Below, piece after piece: positions 62,956 through 64,000 of a stretch of 64,000 bases of DNA. The stretch lies in contig NZ_JAOTEM010000003.1 of the NCBI RefSeq assembly GCF_025628985.1, positions 248,001 through 312,000 of the forward strand, written 5' to 3'. The notes below the pieces were generated by a model. That model saw nothing but the letters and a program-made list of their open reading frames with translations, ran no database searches and was not told where the DNA came from. The stretch comes from Chryseobacterium edaphi. GTDB lineage: Bacteria; Bacteroidota; Bacteroidia; Flavobacteriales; Weeksellaceae. The position numbers and the translations under genes were made by a program. Within the stretch, counting starts at the first letter, position 1, and each line of letters opens with the position of its first letter.

Positions 62956-64000
62956 ATGGAATTAAAAAGAGTAGTTGTAACCGGTTTTGGCGCCTTAACA
63001 CCCATCGGTAATAATGCGAATGAATACTGGGAAAGTCTTGTAAAAGGCGAGAGCGGAGCCGCTCCGATTACTCTTTTTGATGCCACAAACTTTAAAACAA
63101 GGTTTGCTTGCGAGGTGAAAAACTTCGATCCATTAGATCATTTTGACAAAAAAGATGCTAAAAAAATGGATCGTAACACCCAACTTGGTATGGTAGCTGC
63201 AAGAGAAGCAGTTGCGCATTCAAGGATTATGGAAGACAATGTAGATAAAAACAGAGTCGGAGTAATCTGGGGTTCCGGAATTGGTGGTTTAGAAACTTTT
63301 GAAACTGAGGTTTTAGGGTGGGCAAATACAGATATCCCGAGATTCAACCCATTTTTTATTCCTAAAATGATTGCGGACATCACTCCGGGACATATTTCAA
63401 TAGAATATGGTTTCCACGGTCCCAATTATACTACGGTTTCTGCTTGTGCTTCATCTGCAAATGCATTGATTGATTCTAAAATGCTGATCCAGCTAGGAAA
63501 GGCAGACGTTATTGTTTGCGGAGGCTCAGAAGCTGCCGTTACAGCAAGTGGCGTTGGCGGTTTCAATGCAATGATGGCACTTTCGACAAGAAATGAAGAT
63601 CCTCTTACTGCTTCAAGACCCTTTGACAAAGACAGAGATGGTTTTGTACTGGGTGAAGGTGCAGGAGCAATCATTCTTGAAGAATATGAACACGCTGTAA
63701 AGCGCGGTGCAACAATATATGCAGAATTATTAGGTGGCGGTATGAGTGCAGATGCACACCACATGACGGCACCACATCCTGAAGGTTTAGGAGCTTATTT
63801 AGTAATGAAAAATTGCTTGGAAGATGCAGAATTAACTGCTGATGAAGTAGACCACATCAATATGCATGGTACCTCTACTCCATTAGGAGATCTCGCAGAA
63901 TCTAGCGCAATTTCAAAATTATTTGGTGAGCATGCTTATGACATTCAGATTAATTCTACAAAATCAATGACAGGTCACCTTTTGGGTGCAGCCGGAGTTA
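62956..64000 (+). CDS. fabF: Beta-ketoacyl-ACP synthase II (3' end beyond the window)
   Basis: Partial: 348 codons from the ATG at 62956 to the window end, with the stop outside. Thiolase-fold condensing enzyme with nucleophile C164 (VSACASS). Both active-site histidines are present, in HGTSTPLGD near 305 and TGHLLGAAG near 342. RPFDKDRDGFVLGEGAG is also typical. It extends acyl-ACP with malonyl-ACP in fatty-acid elongation. It is co-directional with acpP, 32 bp downstream. Confidence 0.97.
   Translation, partial: MELKRVVVTGFGALTPIGNNANEYWESLVKGESGAAPITLFDATNFKTRFACEVKNFDPLDHFDKKDAKKMDRNTQLGMVAAREAVAHSRIMEDNVDKNRVGVIWGSGIGGLETFETEVLGWANTDIPRFNPFFIPKMIADITPGHISIEYGFHGPNYTTVSACASSANALIDSKMLIQLGKADVIVCGGSEAAVTASGVGGFNAMMALSTRNEDPLTASRPFDKDRDGFVLGEGAGAIILEEYEHAVKRGATIYAELLGGGMSADAHHMTAPHPEGLGAYLVMKNCLEDAELTADEVDHINMHGTSTPLGDLAESSAISKLFGEHAYDIQINSTKSMTGHLLGAAGV

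Overview
The window looks like a chromosome segment from a low-GC flavobacterium, most likely Chryseobacterium or a close Weeksellaceae relative. This rests on TAnnTTTG-type promoters, T9SS type A sorting domains, DUF3467 directly after rpoC, tRNA-Trp between tuf and secE, and a tmRNA tag ending in ALAA. It is an inference, because no 16S gene is present.

Layout. 1-3.1 kb: a zinc alcohol dehydrogenase, then a divergent HxlR regulator / NmrA-like reductase pair. 3.1-8.4 kb: a secreted phosphodiesterase, then a five-gene envelope operon (DUF5777 barrel, haem lipoprotein, YceI, ankyrin, T9SS-exported protein). A Crp/Fnr gene lies upstream of that operon, with a CRP-like TGTGA-N6-TCACC site in between. 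8.5-17.1 kb: DUF3467, rpoC and rpoB. 42.5-48.1 kb: rplL, rplJ, rplA, rplK, an unrecognised barrel-like gene, nusG, secE, tRNA-Trp and tuf. 48.3-57.9 kb: a DUF4394 lipoprotein and a CzcCBA-like metal efflux system with its two-component regulators. 58.2-59.4 kb: an eight-tRNA operon containing a tandemly duplicated Gly-Tyr-Thr triplet. 59.5-64 kb: hpf, xerC, rpsU, tmRNA, a small membrane protein, acpP and the start of fabF.

The most remarkable region is 17.5-42.3 kb, wedged between rplL and rpoB, which usually adjoin. It holds five consecutive cassettes, all on the minus strand. Each cassette starts with its own TAnnTTTG promoter box. The first gene encodes a small secreted protein (203-230 aa) ending in a nearly invariant RPPP tail. 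Two or three genes for exported, fibre-like or Ca-binding-repeat proteins follow, and a hairpin terminator closes the unit (CCACTTC...GAAGTGG in four of five). Cassettes B, C and D share an AATAATATG-N8-CATtaTaaT dyad just upstream of the promoter box. The cargo families recur: TSP3-repeat giants with a common Cys-rich C-terminal domain, small proteins with a YDT-NG-W module, and GINTxxP fibre-like proteins. I read this as an expanding family of surface-structure cassettes with a dedicated, apparently undescribed accessory protein. The function is unknown, and no mobility genes are visible.
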